Source of the DNA: Gammaproteobacteria bacterium RIFOXYD12_FULL_61_37
GTDB lineage: Bacteria; Pseudomonadota; Gammaproteobacteria; Chromatiales; Chromatiaceae
Length of the DNA stretch: 64,000 nt
Assembly (NCBI GenBank): GCA_001801995.1
Contig: MGZB01000018.1
Location: 62,001-126,000, forward strand
Reading direction: 5' to 3'
Both the position numbers and the translations under genes were made by a program. Shown here in pieces: positions 61,842-64,000 of the stretch (the stretch's first letter is position 1; each line of letters opens with the position of its first letter). The notes beneath the pieces were generated by a model that worked only from the letters and a program-made list of their open reading frames with translations, had not been told where the DNA came from and did no database searches.

Positions 61842-62044
61842 CCTGGCTCGCGCAAGCGGACCGCCCGGATGTCTTGTGCCAAGGACGCCGGGACGGTTTG
61901 CTTGTGAAATAAAACCGATGGTGTTAAATTCCGATGCCATGTCCTGATCGGGACCCTCTGCCCGACAAGAATCCCACAAACCCTGTCAATCCCCAAAGCC
62001 GTCGCGTCCGCGAACGGCTATTTCCCCACAACTCAAAAAACCCT
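61842..62044 (+). promoter_or_regulatory. rho leader, C-rich and G-poor
   Basis: A 203-nt untranslated region. A weak candidate promoter (TTGTGA 61902-61907, 17 nt, TAAATT 61925-61930) is followed by a stretch from about 61950 to 62044 that is rich in C and poor in G, with repeated CCC groups. Such sequence resembles Rho loading sites. In Escherichia coli Rho terminates in its own leader to limit its level. Confidence 0.5.
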
Positions 62045-63301
<1,257 letters not shown>

Positions 63302-63311
63302 GACATTCCCC

Positions 63312-63980
63312 ATGAAGGCCATGATCCTCGCCGCCGGTCGCGGCGAGCGGATGCGTCCCCTCACCGACCACTGTCCCAAGCCCCTGCTCGAAGCTGGCGG
63401 CAAGCCCCTCATCGTCCACCACATCGAACGGCTGGTTGCGGCGGGTTTCCGTGAGCTGGTGATCAATCACGCCCACTTAGGCGCCCTGATCGAGGCAAGG
63501 CTCGGTGATGGCGCCCAGTGGGGGGTTTCCATCTCATACTCGCCGGAACAGAAGGCCCTGGAGACCGGCGGCGGCATCTTCAAGGCACTGCCGCTGCTGG
63601 GAGAAACCCCCTTTCTGGTGCTGAACGCTGATGTCTGGACCGATCTCGATTTCAGCCGCTTCAATGGACTGGAACCGGATGGGCTGGCCTACCTGATATT
63701 GGTCGATAACCCCGAGCACAATCCCAACGGCGATTTCGCCCTGTCCCAGGACCGAGTCTCCAGCGAAGGGGCGGCTCGGCTGACTTTCAGCGGTATTGGC
63801 GTCTATCGCCCCGATCTCTTTGCAAATTGTGAAAGCGGGGCCTTTCCCCTGGCGCCCCTGCTGCGTGATGCCATGGCGCGGGGACTGGTTGCTGGCGAAC
63901 ACTTCCGGGGCAACTGGCTGGATATCGGCACCCCGCAGCGGCTGCTCGATCTGGATAGCAGATTGCGAAACTCTGCCTAA
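63312..63980 (+). CDS. murU: N-acetylmuramate alpha-1-phosphate uridylyltransferase
   Basis: A nucleotidyltransferase of 222 aa. The signature AMILAAGRGERMRPLTDHCP and the substrate loop ETGGGIFKALPLL are clear, as is the metal-binding LNADVW. Size and motifs match MurU of Pseudomonas, which recycles cell-wall MurNAc to UDP-MurNAc. Hexose-1-phosphate nucleotidyltransferases are close relatives, so the substrate is inferred. Its usual partner kinase AmgK is not in view. It is 10 bp after rho. Confidence 0.82.
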   Translation: MKAMILAAGRGERMRPLTDHCPKPLLEAGGKPLIVHHIERLVAAGFRELVINHAHLGALIEARLGDGAQWGVSISYSPEQKALETGGGIFKALPLLGETPFLVLNADVWTDLDFSRFNGLEPDGLAYLILVDNPEHNPNGDFALSQDRVSSEGAARLTFSGIGVYRPDLFANCESGAFPLAPLLRDAMARGLVAGEHFRGNWLDIGTPQRLLDLDSRLRNSA

Positions 63981-64000
63981 GCGCTTTATAGGCTGAAAGC

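Noticed and set aside
61934-62044. N-terminally extended Rho starting at 61934
   Set aside because: The upstream 37 codons have no similarity to Rho, the ribosome site is poor, and the family start MNLTELKK is at 62045.

Overview
The window reads as a chromosomal segment of a moderately GC-rich gammaproteobacterium. The evidence is gene order and RNA genes: zapA-6S RNA-fthC, ygfB-pepP-ubiH-ubiI-gcv, surA-pdxA, amtB-glnK next to ubiK-comM, polA convergent with engB, and rhlB divergent from trxA-rho. Together with coq7, pilU and exported DUF4124-type proteins this fits a free-living respiratory bacterium, possibly in or near the Chromatiales. The genus cannot be told. There is no rRNA, CRISPR array or prophage. 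The only mobile DNA seen is one decayed IS3-type fragment.

Layout. 0-6.2 kb: sco1-like copper chaperone, engB, then speA-polA on the minus strand, with a probable ErsA/Spot 42-like small RNA between polA and engB. 6.3-13.4 kb: an exported unknown, an MscS channel, a TauD-family oxygenase, a thioredoxin/CcdA-like membrane oxidoreductase and speE. 13.4-21.2 kb: a DUF4124 protein; amtB-glnK behind a sigma-54 promoter and a remnant of a TorF-like porin; then ubiK, comM, an ABC-F ATPase and pilU. 21.2-28 kb: glgP-gdh, a GspG-like membrane protein behind a structured leader, a dienelactone-hydrolase-like protein lacking its nucleophile, and hslO. 28-32.6 kb: a four-gene von Willebrand/ABC membrane module. 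32.6-39.7 kb: metH, coq7, a GlcF-like protein, a [2Fe-2S] protein, rplM-rpsI and tRNA-Gln. 39.8-46.7 kb: lptD-surA-pdxA, the IS fragment, fthC, 6S RNA, zapA and a ZapB-like gene. 46.7-56 kb: ygfB-pepP-ubiH-ubiI and the glycine-riboswitch operon gcvT-gcvH-gcvPA-gcvPB-dgkA. 56-64 kb: small exported proteins, a broken thioredoxin-like gene, nudE, yrfG, an rhlB-ppnN fusion, trxA, rho and murU.

The most notable items are: (1) a small RNA downstream of polA with a sigma-E-type promoter, a Shine-Dalgarno-complementary loop and an intrinsic terminator; (2) one reading frame joining an RhlB-type DEAD-box helicase to a complete PpnN-type nucleotide nucleosidase; (3) the vWA/ABC module, which recalls the Tag/PpkA proteins of type VI secretion but has no such system nearby; (4) the porin remnant inside the glnK leader; and (5) an IS-marked synteny break between pdxA and fthC where rsmA would be expected. 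All calls rest on reading the sequence and on remembered family features. No database search was run.
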